Shown here piece by piece: positions 10,390 to 19,474 of a stretch of DNA of 64,000 nucleotides. The first letter of the stretch is position 1; every line of letters starts with the position of its first letter. A program made the translations under genes and the position numbers. Where the stretch lies: NCBI RefSeq assembly GCF_900100085.1, contig NZ_FNEJ01000006.1, positions 1 through 64,000 on the forward strand. Reading direction: 5' to 3'. The stretch is from Salipiger marinus (GTDB taxonomy: Bacteria > Pseudomonadota > Alphaproteobacteria > Rhodobacterales > Rhodobacteraceae). The notes beneath the pieces were generated by a model. The model saw nothing but the letters and a program-made list of their open reading frames with translations, was not told the DNA's origin and made no database searches.

Positions 10390-10403
10390 TTGATACAAAT
10401 CAT
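10390..10403 (-). promoter_or_regulatory. FNR/FnrL-type binding site upstream of the universal stress protein gene
   Basis: The plus strand reads TTGATACAAATCAT at these positions. It matches the FNR/Anr consensus TTGAT-N4-ATCAA at all but the final base. The site lies 56 bp upstream of the stress-protein start codon, a distance compatible with a class II activator position near -41. The other flanking gene, the response regulator, starts 170 bp away on the opposite strand. Confidence 0.65.
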
Positions 10404-10574
10404 ACCGAAGCCGCTGAGGACGCACCACATTTTGGGCACAATCCGGGCCTAGCTTCTTGGACAGGCCGCAGAATGCGCCGCTGAACGCCACCGTCCGCCC
10501 AGAAGGTCCGGACGCCCGGCTCAGCCCCGCCCCCTTGGGTGGACGGCATCCCGACATAGAAAAGGAGCGGCCTC

Positions 10575-11270
10575 ATGCGGTATCTGATCGCCGAAACCAC
10601 ATGGAAAATGATGAGCCTGTCGCATGTCCATGCGGGCAACGGCACCCTGCTGACGCGCTGCGATCAGGCGGAAGAGATCGAGGAGTTTCACCGCGCGGGC
10701 GCCCATGACCTGCTGGTCTGCGACGCCTCGCTGCTGGTGCAGCACAGTTCGCTGGCGCGGCTGCGCGACATCAAGCCCGATGTGCCGATCTGCCTTCTGG
10801 CGCGCAACGCCGCCTCGGACCAGACCGCCGCATGGCTGATGGCGGGCGCCGATGCGGTGCTGCCCGACAGCGCCGCCCTGACCGAGATGGCGGCCCGGCT
10901 GAACGCCGTGGCCCGCCGCGCGCTGGGGGTCGCCCGGCCCGTGCTGGAATGCGGCCCGCTGCTGCTGGATCTGGAACTGCGCCGCGCCCGGGTCGGCGAG
11001 GTCACGCTGTCGCTGTCGCCCAAGCTTTACGAGCTGCTGGAATTTCTCGCCCTGCGCCCCGGCAGGCTCGCCTCCCGCGAGGAACTGATGAGCCATGTCT
11101 ATGGCTTTGAAAACGAACCGGCGCCGCGGGTGTTCGACGTGTATATGTGCAACCTGCGCTCGCATCTGGCCTCGCTCAAGGGCGCGCTCGCCATCGAGAC
11201 GGTGCGCGGCGAAGGCTATCGCCTGCAGGTCACCGAACGCCGGGGCACTGCTCGCCCGCTGGCCGCCTGA
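10575..11270 (+). CDS. Atypical response regulator with CtrA-like winged-helix domain
   Basis: The 231-residue protein has a receiver-like N-terminal half and an OmpR/PhoB-type winged helix in residues about 125-220 (LSPKLYELLEFLALRPG, then FDVYMCNLRSHLASL and VRGEGYRL). The DNA-binding half resembles that of the cell-cycle regulator CtrA. In the receiver, D50 in LLVCDASLL is at the phospho-acceptor position. The usual acidic pair is reduced to E7, the conserved Ser/Thr is replaced in LLARN, and the invariant Lys is missing (VLPDSA where LPKP is normal). It may act without phosphorylation. AGGAG precedes the ATG. No sensor kinase gene is nearby. Confidence 0.75.
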   Translation: MRYLIAETTWKMMSLSHVHAGNGTLLTRCDQAEEIEEFHRAGAHDLLVCDASLLVQHSSLARLRDIKPDVPICLLARNAASDQTAAWLMAGADAVLPDSAALTEMAARLNAVARRALGVARPVLECGPLLLDLELRRARVGEVTLSLSPKLYELLEFLALRPGRLASREELMSHVYGFENEPAPRVFDVYMCNLRSHLASLKGALAIETVRGEGYRLQVTERRGTARPLAA

Positions 11271-11420
11271 TCCGGACCGGGGGACGGGTGCCGCCTGCGC
11301 CCGCCCCCCCTGACCGATGCGCAACAGCACGCCGAAACCCGACTTTTGGGGCGAAATACCTGACGCGCCGTCTGGCCGGACCTGATAGGGTCGTCGCCAA
11401 AAGAAACCCAAGAGACAGGC

Positions 11421-12128
11421 ATGAGCAGCAGTTCGCGTATCGACGAAACCCTGCGCGAAGAGATCATCTCGCGCCCCGACATTATTCTGGACGACCGGGA
11501 TCTGATGCAGGCGCTGATCGCGTCCAACGAGCGTGCGATGGGCGGCAACATCGTCGATCTGCGCGGCATCGCCATGGAACGGCTGGAGGCCAGGCTGGAT
11601 CGGCTGGAGGACACGCATCGCAGCGTGATCGCCGCCGCCTATGAAAACCTTGCCGGCACCAACCAGATTCACCGCGCCGTGCTGCGCATGCTGGATCCCA
11701 TCGAATTCGAACCCTTCCTGCGCGATCTGGCGGGGGATGTGGCGGCGATCCTGCGGGTCGACGTGATGCGGCTGGTGCTGGAATCGACCCAGTCCGACCG
11801 CGACAGCGCGGTGCGCCGCGTCGGAGAGGTGCTGTCGGCGGCAGAGCCCGGCTTCATCGAGGATTACATCACCGAAGGCCGCAACATCCCGCTGCGGCAG
11901 GTCACGCTGCGGCAGCTGGCGGGGGGCGATGCGCGCATCTATGGCGACCGCGCCGCATGGATCCGCTCCGAAGCCTGCCTGAAGCTGGATTTTGGCCCCG
12001 GACGCCTGCCCGGTCTGCTGGCCATGGGATCGGAGGATCCGCACCTGTTCACGCCGCAGCAGGGCACCGACCTTCTGGGCTTTTTTGCGGGCGTGTTCGA
12101 ACGGACGATGCGCCGGTATCTGTCATGA
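11421..12128 (+). CDS. DUF484 family protein
   Basis: The 235-residue protein begins with a short helical region (IDETLREEIISRPDIILDDR) typical of DUF484, then a GAF-like C-terminal half with RQVTLRQLAGGDARIYGD and a DLLGFFAGVFERTMRRYL end. The family is found next to xerC in both alpha- and gammaproteobacteria. Its biochemical role is not established. The TGA overlaps the xerC start as ATGA, so the two are translationally coupled. AAGAGACAGGC precedes the ATG. Confidence 0.85.
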   Translation: MSSSSRIDETLREEIISRPDIILDDRDLMQALIASNERAMGGNIVDLRGIAMERLEARLDRLEDTHRSVIAAAYENLAGTNQIHRAVLRMLDPIEFEPFLRDLAGDVAAILRVDVMRLVLESTQSDRDSAVRRVGEVLSAAEPGFIEDYITEGRNIPLRQVTLRQLAGGDARIYGDRAAWIRSEACLKLDFGPGRLPGLLAMGSEDPHLFTPQQGTDLLGFFAGVFERTMRRYLS

Positions 12129-13048
12129 CACTGGAGATCTCTGCCGCCGCCCGCGACGCGCTGCAGACATGGCTCGCCTCGGCGCGGGCGCTGAACGGGG
12201 TGTCGGAAAACACCGTGACCGCCTATCGCGGCGACGTGCTGGATTTCATCACCTTCCAGACCCGGCATCACGGCGAACCGCAGGGGCTGGCGCCGCTGGC
12301 GCGCATCACCACCTCGGACATGCGGGCCTTTCTGGCGCATCTGCGCGCCGAGGGCGTGGCCTCGCGCTCCATGGCGCGCAAGCTGTCGGCGGTCAAAAGC
12401 TTCTACCGCTGGCTGGCCGAACGCGAGGGGTTCGAACCCACCGCCGTGCTGTCGGCCCGGTCGCCCAAGTTCCAGAAGAAGCTGCCGCGCCCGCTGACCG
12501 AAGACGCCGCCCGCGCCATGATCGGCACGGTGGAGATGCAGTCGCAGCAGGGCTGGATCGGCGCACGCGACGCGGCGGTGATCACCCTGCTTTACGGCTG
12601 CGGCCTGCGCATCTCCGAAGCGCTGGGGCTGACGGGATCGCACTGGCCCTTTGGCAGCGCCCTGCGCATTCTGGGCAAGGGCAACAAGGAACGCATCGTG
12701 CCGGTGCTGCCGGTGGCGCAGCGCGCCGTCGCCACCTATCTCGATCTCTGCCCATGGCCCATGGCCCCCGATCTGGCGCTGTTCCGGGGCGCGCGCGGCG
12801 GTCCGCTGAACGCGCGGCTGATCCAGAAGGTCACCGAACAGGCGCGGATGCAGCTTGGCCTGCCCGCCACCGCCACCCCCCATGCCATGCGCCACAGCTT
12901 CGCCACGCATCTTCTGGCGGCGGGCGGCGATCTGCGCGCGATTCAGGAACTGCTCGGCCATGCCTCGCTGTCGACGACGCAGGCCTATACCTCGGTGGAT
13001 CAGGTACATCTGATGAAGGTCTACGAGGCGACACATCCCAAGGCGTGA
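12125..13048 (+). CDS. xerC: Site-specific tyrosine recombinase XerC
   Basis: The 307-residue protein has the N-terminal SAM-like core-binding domain (about 10-105) and the C-terminal catalytic domain. The full active-site set is visible: R162 (GLRISEAL), K185 (LGKGNKER), H253 and R256 (HAMRHSFATH), H279 (LGHASLSTT) and the nucleophile Y288 (QAYT). With XerD it resolves chromosome dimers at dif during division. The start at 12125 overlaps the DUF484 stop. The longer frame from 11957 lies wholly within DUF484 and is not used. No dif site was seen in the window. Confidence 0.93.
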   Translation: MTLEISAAARDALQTWLASARALNGVSENTVTAYRGDVLDFITFQTRHHGEPQGLAPLARITTSDMRAFLAHLRAEGVASRSMARKLSAVKSFYRWLAEREGFEPTAVLSARSPKFQKKLPRPLTEDAARAMIGTVEMQSQQGWIGARDAAVITLLYGCGLRISEALGLTGSHWPFGSALRILGKGNKERIVPVLPVAQRAVATYLDLCPWPMAPDLALFRGARGGPLNARLIQKVTEQARMQLGLPATATPHAMRHSFATHLLAAGGDLRAIQELLGHASLSTTQAYTSVDQVHLMKVYEATHPKA

Positions 13049-13122
13049 CGCCCAAGGATGCCGTTTCCCTTTCAGGGCCCGCCGCGTTAGGCTCCGGCCA
13101 TACGAGACAGGAGACCGTTCGC

Positions 13123-13728
13123 ATGAAACTGCTCAAGGCCGGGCCCTCGCCCTTTGTCCGCAAGGTTCTGGTGACCCTGCACGAAACCGACCAGATCGGC
13201 GATGTGGACATGGTGGATGTCACCGCCTCGCCCGTGGCGCCCGATCCGGCGCTGATCGCGGCCAACCCGGTGGGCAAGATCCCCGCGCTGGTGCGCCCCG
13301 ACGGGCCCGCGCTGTATGACAGCCGGGTGATCTGCCGCTTTCTGGACCATCGCGCGCAGAGCGGGCTTTATCCCGACTCCCGGATCTGGGACACCCTGAC
13401 GCTGGAGGCCACGGCGGATGGCATCATGGATGCCGCCGTGCTCATCATCTACGAAGAACGCTTCCGCCCGCGCGAACAGGTGTCGATGGACTGGATCGAA
13501 GGCCAGTGGGGCAAGGTCGCGCGCGCGCTCGACGCGCTGGAAACCCGCTGGCTCAGCCATCTGGCCGGACCTCTGGACATGGGCCAGATCGCCGTGGCCT
13601 GCGCGCTGGGATATCTGGATTTCCGCCATGACGCGCGCAAATGGCGCACCGGGCGGGACGGGCTGGCGCGCTGGCACGAAGCGTTCTGCACCCGCCCGTC
13701 GATGGTGGCGACCGATCCCATGGCGTGA
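13123..13728 (+). CDS. Glutathione S-transferase family protein
   Basis: The 201-residue product has an N-terminal thioredoxin-like GST domain: MKLLKAGPSPFVRKVLVTLHE, the cis-Pro segment GKIPALVRPDG, and the glutathione gamma-glutamyl-binding YDSRVICRFLD. An all-helical C-terminal domain ends with GQIAVACALGYLDFR. Catalytic Ser or Cys is probably in the SPFVRK stretch. It would conjugate or reduce electrophiles with glutathione. The substrate is unknown. ACAGGAGACC precedes the ATG. It stands alone between xerC and psd. gshB, encoding glutathione synthetase, is elsewhere in this window. Confidence 0.88.
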   Translation: MKLLKAGPSPFVRKVLVTLHETDQIGDVDMVDVTASPVAPDPALIAANPVGKIPALVRPDGPALYDSRVICRFLDHRAQSGLYPDSRIWDTLTLEATADGIMDAAVLIIYEERFRPREQVSMDWIEGQWGKVARALDALETRWLSHLAGPLDMGQIAVACALGYLDFRHDARKWRTGRDGLARWHEAFCTRPSMVATDPMA

Positions 13729-13809
13729 CGCCCCGTCCGCGGGACTTGCATCGCAGGCCCCGCGGGCTTAGCTGCGGACCACCTCACGTCCTGAAAGGAG
13801 CCCCGCCCG

Positions 13810-14487
13810 ATGCGGATGCGCGACACGTTCATCAAGCCCATGCACCCCGAAGGCCGCAAGTTCGTGGCGATTTTCGCCGCGATCTCGCTGGTCCTGTTCC
13901 TGATCTGGGATCCGCTGGGCTGGCTCGGCGTCGGGCTGACGGTCTGGTGCTACTACTTCTTCCGCGATCCCGAACGGGTGGTGCCGCAGCGCCCCGGCCT
14001 GCTGGTCAGCCCCGCCGATGGCATCGTGTCGCTGATCGAACCCGCCGTGCCCCCCGCCGAACTGGGCATGGGCCCCGAGGCGCGCACCCGCGTGTCGGTG
14101 TTCATGTCGGTGTTCAACTGCCATGTGAACCGTTCTCCGGCGGCGGGCGAACTGGTCAAGATGGCCTATCGTCCTGGCAAGTTCCTCAACGCCTCGCTGG
14201 ACAAGGCGTCGGAGGACAATGAACGCCACGCCCTGCGCATCCGGCTGGAAGACGGGCGCGAGATCGCCGTGGTGCAGATTGCCGGTCTGGTGGCGCGGCG
14301 CATCATGTGGTGGAAATCCGAAGGCGACCATCTGGAGCGCGGCGAACGGTTCGGGCTGATCCGCTTCGGCTCGCGGCTGGATGTCTACCTGCCCGATGGC
14401 GTGGCGCCGCAGGTGCTGATCGGCCAGACCATGACGGCGGGCGAAAGCGTGATCGCCGATCTGCGGAGCCCCGCGGATGGCGCCTGA
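13810..14487 (+). CDS. psd: Phosphatidylserine decarboxylase proenzyme
   Basis: The 225-residue short-form Psd has N-terminal membrane segments (about 18-50, containing [20 protein letters not shown]), the conserved [14 protein letters not shown], and the self-cleavage motif FGS at 186-188 in IRFGSRLD. Serinolysis before S188 makes the pyruvoyl group. It converts phosphatidylserine to phosphatidylethanolamine at the inner membrane. AAAGGAG ends about 10 bp before ATG 13810, with a second possible ATG at 13816. It overlaps pssA by 11 bp, so the two steps of phosphatidylethanolamine synthesis are co-translated. Confidence 0.94.
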   Translation: MRMRDTFIKPMHPEGRKFVAIFAAISLVLFLIWDPLGWLGVGLTVWCYYFFRDPERVVPQRPGLLVSPADGIVSLIEPAVPPAELGMGPEARTRVSVFMSVFNCHVNRSPAAGELVKMAYRPGKFLNASLDKASEDNERHALRIRLEDGREIAVVQIAGLVARRIMWWKSEGDHLERGERFGLIRFGSRLDVYLPDGVAPQVLIGQTMTAGESVIADLRSPADGA

Positions 14488-15265
14488 GCAGCCCAAGCCC
14501 CCCGCCCCCAAGGAGCGCGCCGCCGAAAAGCTGACGCTGGTGCAGCTTCTGCCCAACATGCTGACCGTGCTGGCGATCTGTGCCGGGCTGACCGCGATCC
14601 GCTTCGGGCTGCAGGGATCCTATGAATTCGCCGTGCAGCTGATCATGGTGGCCGCCGTGCTGGACGGGCTGGACGGGCGGCTGGCCCGCGCGCTGAAATC
14701 CGAAAGCGGCATGGGGGCGGAACTGGACAGCCTCGCTGATTTCATGAATTTCGGCGTGGCCCCTGCCCTGCTGCTGTACACTTGGGCGCTGGAAGACAGC
14801 CGGAATTTCGGCTGGCTCGCGGTGCTGGCCTATGCCGTCTGCGCCGTGGTGCGGCTGGCCCGGTTCAACGTGATGCGCAAATCCGAAGACAAGGCGCATG
14901 ACAACGCCTATTTCACCGGCGTGCCCTCGCCCGCCGGGGCCATGCTGGTGCTGCTGCCGATGTATCTGAGCTTTGCTTTCGGCAGCGGGCCCTTCCTGCC
15001 CGATCTGGTGATCGCGGGCTGGATGGTGCTGACCGGCTTTTCCATGATCAGCCGCGTGCCGACATGGTCGTTCAAGACCACGCGCATTCCGCGCCGCAAC
15101 GTGAAATACCTGCTGCTGGGGGTGGCGCTGGCCATTGCCGCCGTGGCCACCTATGCGTGGATCACGCTGGCGGTGTTCTGCGTGGTCTATGTGGCTGCCG
15201 TCTTCGTCATGATGCCCCGCAAGCGCGCCCTGACCGGCGCCGACCCGCATGAGGACCGGCCATGA
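14477..15265 (+). CDS. pssA: CDP-diacylglycerol--serine O-phosphatidyltransferase
   Basis: The 262-residue polytopic membrane protein carries the CDP-alcohol phosphotransferase motif DG-x2-AR-x8-G-x3-D-x3-D as [20 protein letters not shown] followed by LDSLAD. About seven to eight hydrophobic segments follow. It joins serine to CDP-diacylglycerol to give phosphatidylserine, the substrate of the upstream Psd. The start lies inside psd, and the stop overlaps the next gene as ATGA. Confidence 0.94.
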   Translation: MAPEQPKPPAPKERAAEKLTLVQLLPNMLTVLAICAGLTAIRFGLQGSYEFAVQLIMVAAVLDGLDGRLARALKSESGMGAELDSLADFMNFGVAPALLLYTWALEDSRNFGWLAVLAYAVCAVVRLARFNVMRKSEDKAHDNAYFTGVPSPAGAMLVLLPMYLSFAFGSGPFLPDLVIAGWMVLTGFSMISRVPTWSFKTTRIPRRNVKYLLLGVALAIAAVATYAWITLAVFCVVYVAAVFVMMPRKRALTGADPHEDRP

Positions 15266-15552
15266 GCGATGAAGATTACGTCTATGACGAAGCAAGCGGC
15301 GAATGGCGCCCCGCCTCCGAGCTGTCGCAGCCCGAAAGCGTGGTGGTGCGCGACGCCTCCGGCACGGTGCTGGCGGATGGCGATTCCGTGGTGCTGGTCA
15401 AGGATCTGAAGGTCAAGGGCGCGGGGCAGACGCTGAAACAGGGCACGGTGATCCGGTCGATCCGGCTGACCGACAACCCCGAAGAAATCGACTGCCGCCA
15501 CGACACGATCAAGGGGCTGGTGCTGCGCACGGAATTCGTGCGCAAGCGCTAG
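15262..15552 (+). CDS. PhnA/YjdM-type domain protein
   Basis: The 96-residue protein carries the C-terminal PhnA domain signature: VRDASGTVLADGDSVVLVKD, LKVKGAGQTLKQGTVIRSIR, then a C-terminal VLRTEFVRKR. The N-terminal zinc ribbon of E. coli YjdM is absent and replaced by a short acidic leader. Despite the historic name it is not a phosphonate-degrading enzyme, and its role is unknown. It is translationally coupled to pssA by an ATGA overlap. Confidence 0.85.
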   Translation: MSDEDYVYDEASGEWRPASELSQPESVVVRDASGTVLADGDSVVLVKDLKVKGAGQTLKQGTVIRSIRLTDNPEEIDCRHDTIKGLVLRTEFVRKR

Positions 15553-15591
15553 GGTGCGCATGGGGCTGCTGACAAACCGAAGGCCGGGCCC

Positions 15592-16095
15592 ATGACCCTG
15601 ACCCTGCGACCGCTGCGCGCCGAAGATTACCGTGACGCCGCGCGCATCTTCTTCTGCGCGGTCCATGACGGCACGCGCCACGCCTATACGCTGCAGGAGC
15701 GGCGGGCATGGGCAGGCGACAGCATCGACCTGCCGCGCTGGCAGACCCGCCTTGCCAGCCTGACCGGCTTTGTCGCGGTAGAAAACGCCGAGCCGGTCGG
15801 CTTCATGGCCATGATCCCGGACGGTCACCTTGATCTCGCCTTCGTGCTGCCCTCCTGCGCGGGCCGGGGCATCGGTCGCGCCCTGCTCGACGCGGTCGAG
15901 GCGCGGGCCCGTGCGCTCGGCCTCGGGCGGCTCACCACCCATGCAAGCCTTGCCGCGCGGCCTTTCTTTGCAAGGCAGGGCTGGCGAGTGATGTCAGAGG
16001 AGACGGTGCTGCGCGCGGGTGTCAGCCTCCGCCGTTTCGCCATGGACCGGCAGCTTGGCGATGCCCGCGACCAGCCCTGCGACATCCGGCGTTGA
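15592..16095 (+). CDS. GNAT family N-acetyltransferase
   Basis: The 167-residue protein has the GNAT fold order: LTLRPLRAEDYRDAARIF at the start, FVAVENAEPVGFMAMIPDGH as strands 3-4, and the acetyl-CoA-binding motif A in VLPSCAGRGIGRALLDAVEA. After it come LTTHASLAARPFFARQGW and a C-terminal extension. It transfers acetyl from acetyl-CoA to an amine that cannot be predicted. It lies 39 bp after the PhnA-like gene and could share its transcript. Confidence 0.88.
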   Translation: MTLTLRPLRAEDYRDAARIFFCAVHDGTRHAYTLQERRAWAGDSIDLPRWQTRLASLTGFVAVENAEPVGFMAMIPDGHLDLAFVLPSCAGRGIGRALLDAVEARARALGLGRLTTHASLAARPFFARQGWRVMSEETVLRAGVSLRRFAMDRQLGDARDQPCDIRR

Positions 16096-16172
16096 CCTGC
16101 CCGCCCCGCGACGTGCAAGCTTGTCATGTGCCGGGTGCCGGCGCGGATATTCCCGCAGATTCAAGGACTGAG

Positions 16173-16595
16173 ATGACTTATCCTGACAGACTGGTGCTTT
16201 CGACGCGGCTTGGCCTTTGCGCGGGCCTGATGCTGGCGCTAGGCGCGTGCGGCGGCGGCGGCTCCTCGGGGGCGGGGATCGCCACCAGCAACCCCAACTT
16301 CTTCTCCGGCTCCGTGTCGGCGGCAACCATGACCGGCAGCTTCAACCCTGCAGGCTACAGCGCGGCACAGGTGCAGGGCCTCGTCTCGCAGGTCTGCGCC
16401 GATGGCGGTCTGGCGGGCTTTGGCACCGCACCGCGCGAGGACGGGCTGACCGGCTTCTCGGCCAGCTGCGCCACGTGGCGCGACAACGCGCGGGCTGTGG
16501 AGTTTGAGCGGACAGGTCCGCAAAGCGTGATGATCGAGATCACGGGAAGCAGCAGCGGCAACATGACCTACAGCCGGATCGAGGCGCAGGGCTGA
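16173..16595 (+). CDS. Predicted lipoprotein, unknown function
   Basis: The 140-residue product starts MTYPDRLVLSTRLGLCAGLM and continues into lipobox ALGAC followed by a Gly/Ser-rich spacer, so it is a predicted lipid-anchored protein. The mature domain has two cysteines (SQVCADGG, SASCATWRD) likely to form a disulfide. No family recognised. CAAGGACTGAG precedes ATG 16173. The in-frame extension to 16092 lacks a ribosome-binding site and would bury the signal peptide. Confidence 0.7.
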   Translation: MTYPDRLVLSTRLGLCAGLMLALGACGGGGSSGAGIATSNPNFFSGSVSAATMTGSFNPAGYSAAQVQGLVSQVCADGGLAGFGTAPREDGLTGFSASCATWRDNARAVEFERTGPQSVMIEITGSSSGNMTYSRIEAQG

Positions 16596-16608
16596 ACGGG
16601 TCCGGCGC

Positions 16609-16633
16609 GGGGCAAGGGCTGCGGCCCTGCCCC
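16609..16633. terminator. Hairpin between convergent genes, possible bidirectional terminator
   Basis: GGGGCAAGGG and CCCTGCCCC form a stem with one bulged base in the 47-bp gap between the convergent lipoprotein and outer-membrane protein genes. There is no clear T-tract. Confidence 0.35.
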
Positions 16634-16642
16634 CTGCCCTGT

Positions 16643-17305
16643 TCAGAATTTCAGCGTCAGGCCGACATTCAGCGCGTTGGTCTTGATGTCGGTCTTGAGC
16701 GTGCCGCCCTCGTCCAGATCGGCCTCGTTCCACGAATAGGTGAACTGATATTCGCCAAAGACCGAGACGCGGTCGGTGATGGGGTAGCTGACGCCCGCCA
16801 GCAGCCGCGCGGCGGGGCCGGTCAGCTGATATTCGAAAGTGTCATCGGTGCCGCCGGTGGTCGCCACCTCGACATGGGGGATCGACACGCCCAGACCCGC
16901 GCCCGCGTAAGGCGTGGCGCTGCCCCAGAGACCGGGCCAGCGCTGCATCGCGTTCAGCGTCAGGATGTTGATGCCGTCGGTGAATTCCAGCGTGTCGAAG
17001 CCCGCATCGTCGCGGTCATCCTCGTTGGCATAGACCTTGGCATGGGTGAATTCCAGCGCCACACCAAAGGTGTCAGACCGCCACCACGTGCCGCGCAGAC
17101 CGTAATAGGGCGGCATCTCGAAGGACTTGCCCTCCCAGCCGATCAGCTCGTCGAAGCTGGCGCCGGTGCCGGGATAGTCGCCTTCGATGCGGCTGTGCGG
17201 CGAGGTCTGCCAGCCGGTATAGACCGACAGGTCATAGTCCTGCGCCGCAGCGGGCGCCGCGATGGCCGCTGCAACCAGAGCGGTCGATAGAATCAGTGCT
17301 TTCAT
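16643..17305 (-). CDS. Outer-membrane beta-barrel protein, lipid A oxidase (LpxQ)-like
   Basis: The 220-residue protein has a cleaved signal peptide ending ...[14 protein letters not shown], alternating strand-like segments, and a C-terminal NVGLTLKF with terminal Phe for BAM insertion. Segments [36 protein letters not shown] and [14 protein letters not shown] match the small barrel family annotated in Rhodobacterales as lipid A oxidase, which in rhizobia oxidises lipid A glucosamine to 2-aminogluconate. The enzymatic role here is inferred. GGAGG is 7 bases before ATG 17303-17305, so the preceding ATG at 17309-17311 was not chosen. Confidence 0.72.
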   Translation of the reverse strand: MKALILSTALVAAAIAAPAAAQDYDLSVYTGWQTSPHSRIEGDYPGTGASFDELIGWEGKSFEMPPYYGLRGTWWRSDTFGVALEFTHAKVYANEDDRDDAGFDTLEFTDGINILTLNAMQRWPGLWGSATPYAGAGLGVSIPHVEVATTGGTDDTFEYQLTGPAARLLAGVSYPITDRVSVFGEYQFTYSWNEADLDEGGTLKTDIKTNALNVGLTLKF

Positions 17306-17527
17306 GCCCATGCCTCCGGGAGGGAACCGTCCCCCGCGCGGGGACATAACCACCGCCGATGCAGAGTTTCAACCGCGACACATCCGCACTCTTGCCAGTG
17401 TGGCGTTCAAGTTTGCTTTACGGCCCTGCGGCATGCCGCTAATAACGCGGTCGGAAATGCCGCGCTTGCCCGCGGCCTATCTGCGTTTGGGCCGACGCGC
17501 GGCCCCCGAGGAATGGAGAAGACCCCC

Positions 17528-18103
17528 GTGTCACAAGCAGAAGATCACGAAGGCACCCGGAGAGATTTCCTCTTCTACGCCACCGGCGGCGCAGGCGCCG
17601 TCGCAGCCGGAGCGGCGATCTGGCCGCTGGTCAACCAGATGAACCCCTCTGCCGATGTGCGCGCGCTCAGCACGATCCGCGTCGATGTCTCTGGCGTCGA
17701 GACCGGAACGCAGCTGACGGTCAAGTGGCTGGGCAAGCCGGTCTTCATCCGCCGCCGCACCGAAACGGAAATCGAGGACTCGCGCGCCGTGACCGTCGAC
17801 CAGCTGGTCGACCCGGTGGCGCGGAACGAAAACATCGATGCCGGCGCCGGCGCGCTCGACGAGAACCGCACGCTGGACGAAGCTGGCGAGTGGCTGGTCA
17901 TGATGGGCGTCTGCACCCATCTGGGCTGCGTGCCGCTTGGCAATGCCGGGGAATATACCGCGGGCGGCGTAGGCGGCTGGTTCTGCCCCTGCCACGGTTC
18001 GCATTACGACACTGCCGGCCGCATCCGCAAAGGTCCGGCACCGCAGAATCTTCACGTTCCGGTCGCCTCCTTCGTGGACGACACGACCATCCTGCTGGGT
18101 TAA
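17528..18103 (+). CDS. petA: Ubiquinol-cytochrome c reductase iron-sulfur (Rieske) subunit
   Basis: The 191-residue protein starts with GTG at 17528 as [20 protein letters not shown], matching the Rhodobacter Rieske N-terminus, with GGAG 8 bases upstream. The twin-arginine RRDF and the following hydrophobic [14 protein letters not shown] form a Tat-type signal anchor. The cluster ligands are in CTHLGC and CPCHG, holding the [2Fe-2S] with two Cys and two His. It takes electrons from ubiquinol at the Qo site and passes them to cytochrome c1. It is first in the petABC operon, and petB follows 12 bp later. Confidence 0.97.
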   Translation: MSQAEDHEGTRRDFLFYATGGAGAVAAGAAIWPLVNQMNPSADVRALSTIRVDVSGVETGTQLTVKWLGKPVFIRRRTETEIEDSRAVTVDQLVDPVARNENIDAGAGALDENRTLDEAGEWLVMMGVCTHLGCVPLGNAGEYTAGGVGGWFCPCHGSHYDTAGRIRKGPAPQNLHVPVASFVDDTTILLG

Positions 18104-18115
18104 GGAAACGCGCAC

Positions 18116-19456
18116 ATGTCCGGTATTCCGCACGACCACTACGAACCGAAGACAGGCGGAGAGCGCTGGGTGCACAAGCGCCTGCCGATCCTTGGTCTGC
18201 TTTACGACACCATCATGATCCCCACCCCCAAGAACCTCAACTGGATGTGGATCTGGGGCATCGTCCTGACCTTCTGCCTTGCCCTGCAGATCATCACCGG
18301 CATCGTGCTGGTGATGCACTACACGCCGCATGTGGATCTGGCCTTTGCCAGCGTCGAGCACATCATGCGCAACGTGAACGGCGGCTACATGCTGCGCTAC
18401 CTGCACGCCAACGGCGCCTCGCTGTTCTTCGTGGCGGTGTATCTGCACATCTTCCGCGGGCTCTATTACGGCTCCTATAAGTCCCCGCGTGAAATCACGT
18501 GGATCATCGGCATGCTGATCTATCTGGCGATGATGGGCACCGCCTTCATGGGCTACGTGCTGCCCTGGGGCCAGATGTCCTTCTGGGGCGCCACCGTGAT
18601 CACCGGCCTGTTCGGCGCCATCCCGTTCATCGGCGAGCCGATCCAGACCTGGCTTCTGGGCGGACCGGCGGTGGACAATGCCACGCTGAACCGCTTCTTC
18701 TCGCTGCATTACCTGCTGCCCTTCGTCATCGCGGCGCTGGTGGCGGTGCATATCTGGGCCTTCCACACCACCGGCAACAACAACCCCACCGGGGTTGAGG
18801 TGCGCCGCACCTCCAAGGCGGATGCCGCCAAGGACACCGTGCCGTTCTGGCCCTATTTCGTGATCAAGGACCTGTTCGCGCTGGCGGTGATCCTTGCGGT
18901 CTTCTTCGCCATCGTCGGCTTCATGCCCAACTATCTGGGCCACCCCGACAACTATCTGGAAGCGAACCCGCTTTCGACACCCGCGCATATCGTGCCGGAA
19001 TGGTATTTCCTGCCCTTCTACGCGATCCTGCGCGCCTTCACCTCCGAAGTCTGGGTGGTGCAGATCGCCTCCTTCGTCACCGGCGGCATCGTCGACGCGA
19101 AGTTCTTCGGCGTGCTGGCCATGTTTGGCGCCATCATCGCCATGGCGCTGGCGCCGTGGCTCGACACCTCCTCGGTGCGCTCGGGCCGCTATCGCCCGAT
19201 GTTCAAGTGGTGGTTCGGCCTGCTGGTCATCGACTTCATCGCGCTGATGTGGCTGGGCGCCATGCCCGCCGAAGAGCCCTATGCCAGCTTCTCGCTGATC
19301 GCTTCGGCGTACTGGTTCGGCTATTTCTTCGTGATCCTGCCGCTGCTTGGCGTGATCGAGAAGCCGCTGCCGCAGCCCGCGACCATCGAGGAAGACTTCG
19401 ATGCCCATTATTCGAAGACCGGTGGCACCAAGACCGCCGTGTCGCCGGCCGAGTAA
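18116..19456 (+). CDS. petB: Cytochrome b of the bc1 complex
   Basis: The 446-residue polytopic protein has the eight membrane helices and four haem-ligand histidines of full-length cytochrome b (including [30 protein letters not shown] and VAVHIWAFH). It also has the Qo-site PEWY motif in [17 protein letters not shown]. It carries haems bL and bH and moves electrons between the Qo and Qi sites during ubiquinol oxidation. It is centrally placed in petABC. AAGGAAACGCGCAC precedes the ATG. Confidence 0.98.
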   Translation: MSGIPHDHYEPKTGGERWVHKRLPILGLLYDTIMIPTPKNLNWMWIWGIVLTFCLALQIITGIVLVMHYTPHVDLAFASVEHIMRNVNGGYMLRYLHANGASLFFVAVYLHIFRGLYYGSYKSPREITWIIGMLIYLAMMGTAFMGYVLPWGQMSFWGATVITGLFGAIPFIGEPIQTWLLGGPAVDNATLNRFFSLHYLLPFVIAALVAVHIWAFHTTGNNNPTGVEVRRTSKADAAKDTVPFWPYFVIKDLFALAVILAVFFAIVGFMPNYLGHPDNYLEANPLSTPAHIVPEWYFLPFYAILRAFTSEVWVVQIASFVTGGIVDAKFFGVLAMFGAIIAMALAPWLDTSSVRSGRYRPMFKWWFGLLVIDFIALMWLGAMPAEEPYASFSLIASAYWFGYFFVILPLLGVIEKPLPQPATIEEDFDAHYSKTGGTKTAVSPAE

Positions 19457-19474
19457 GTGAAAGGACAAGCCACA

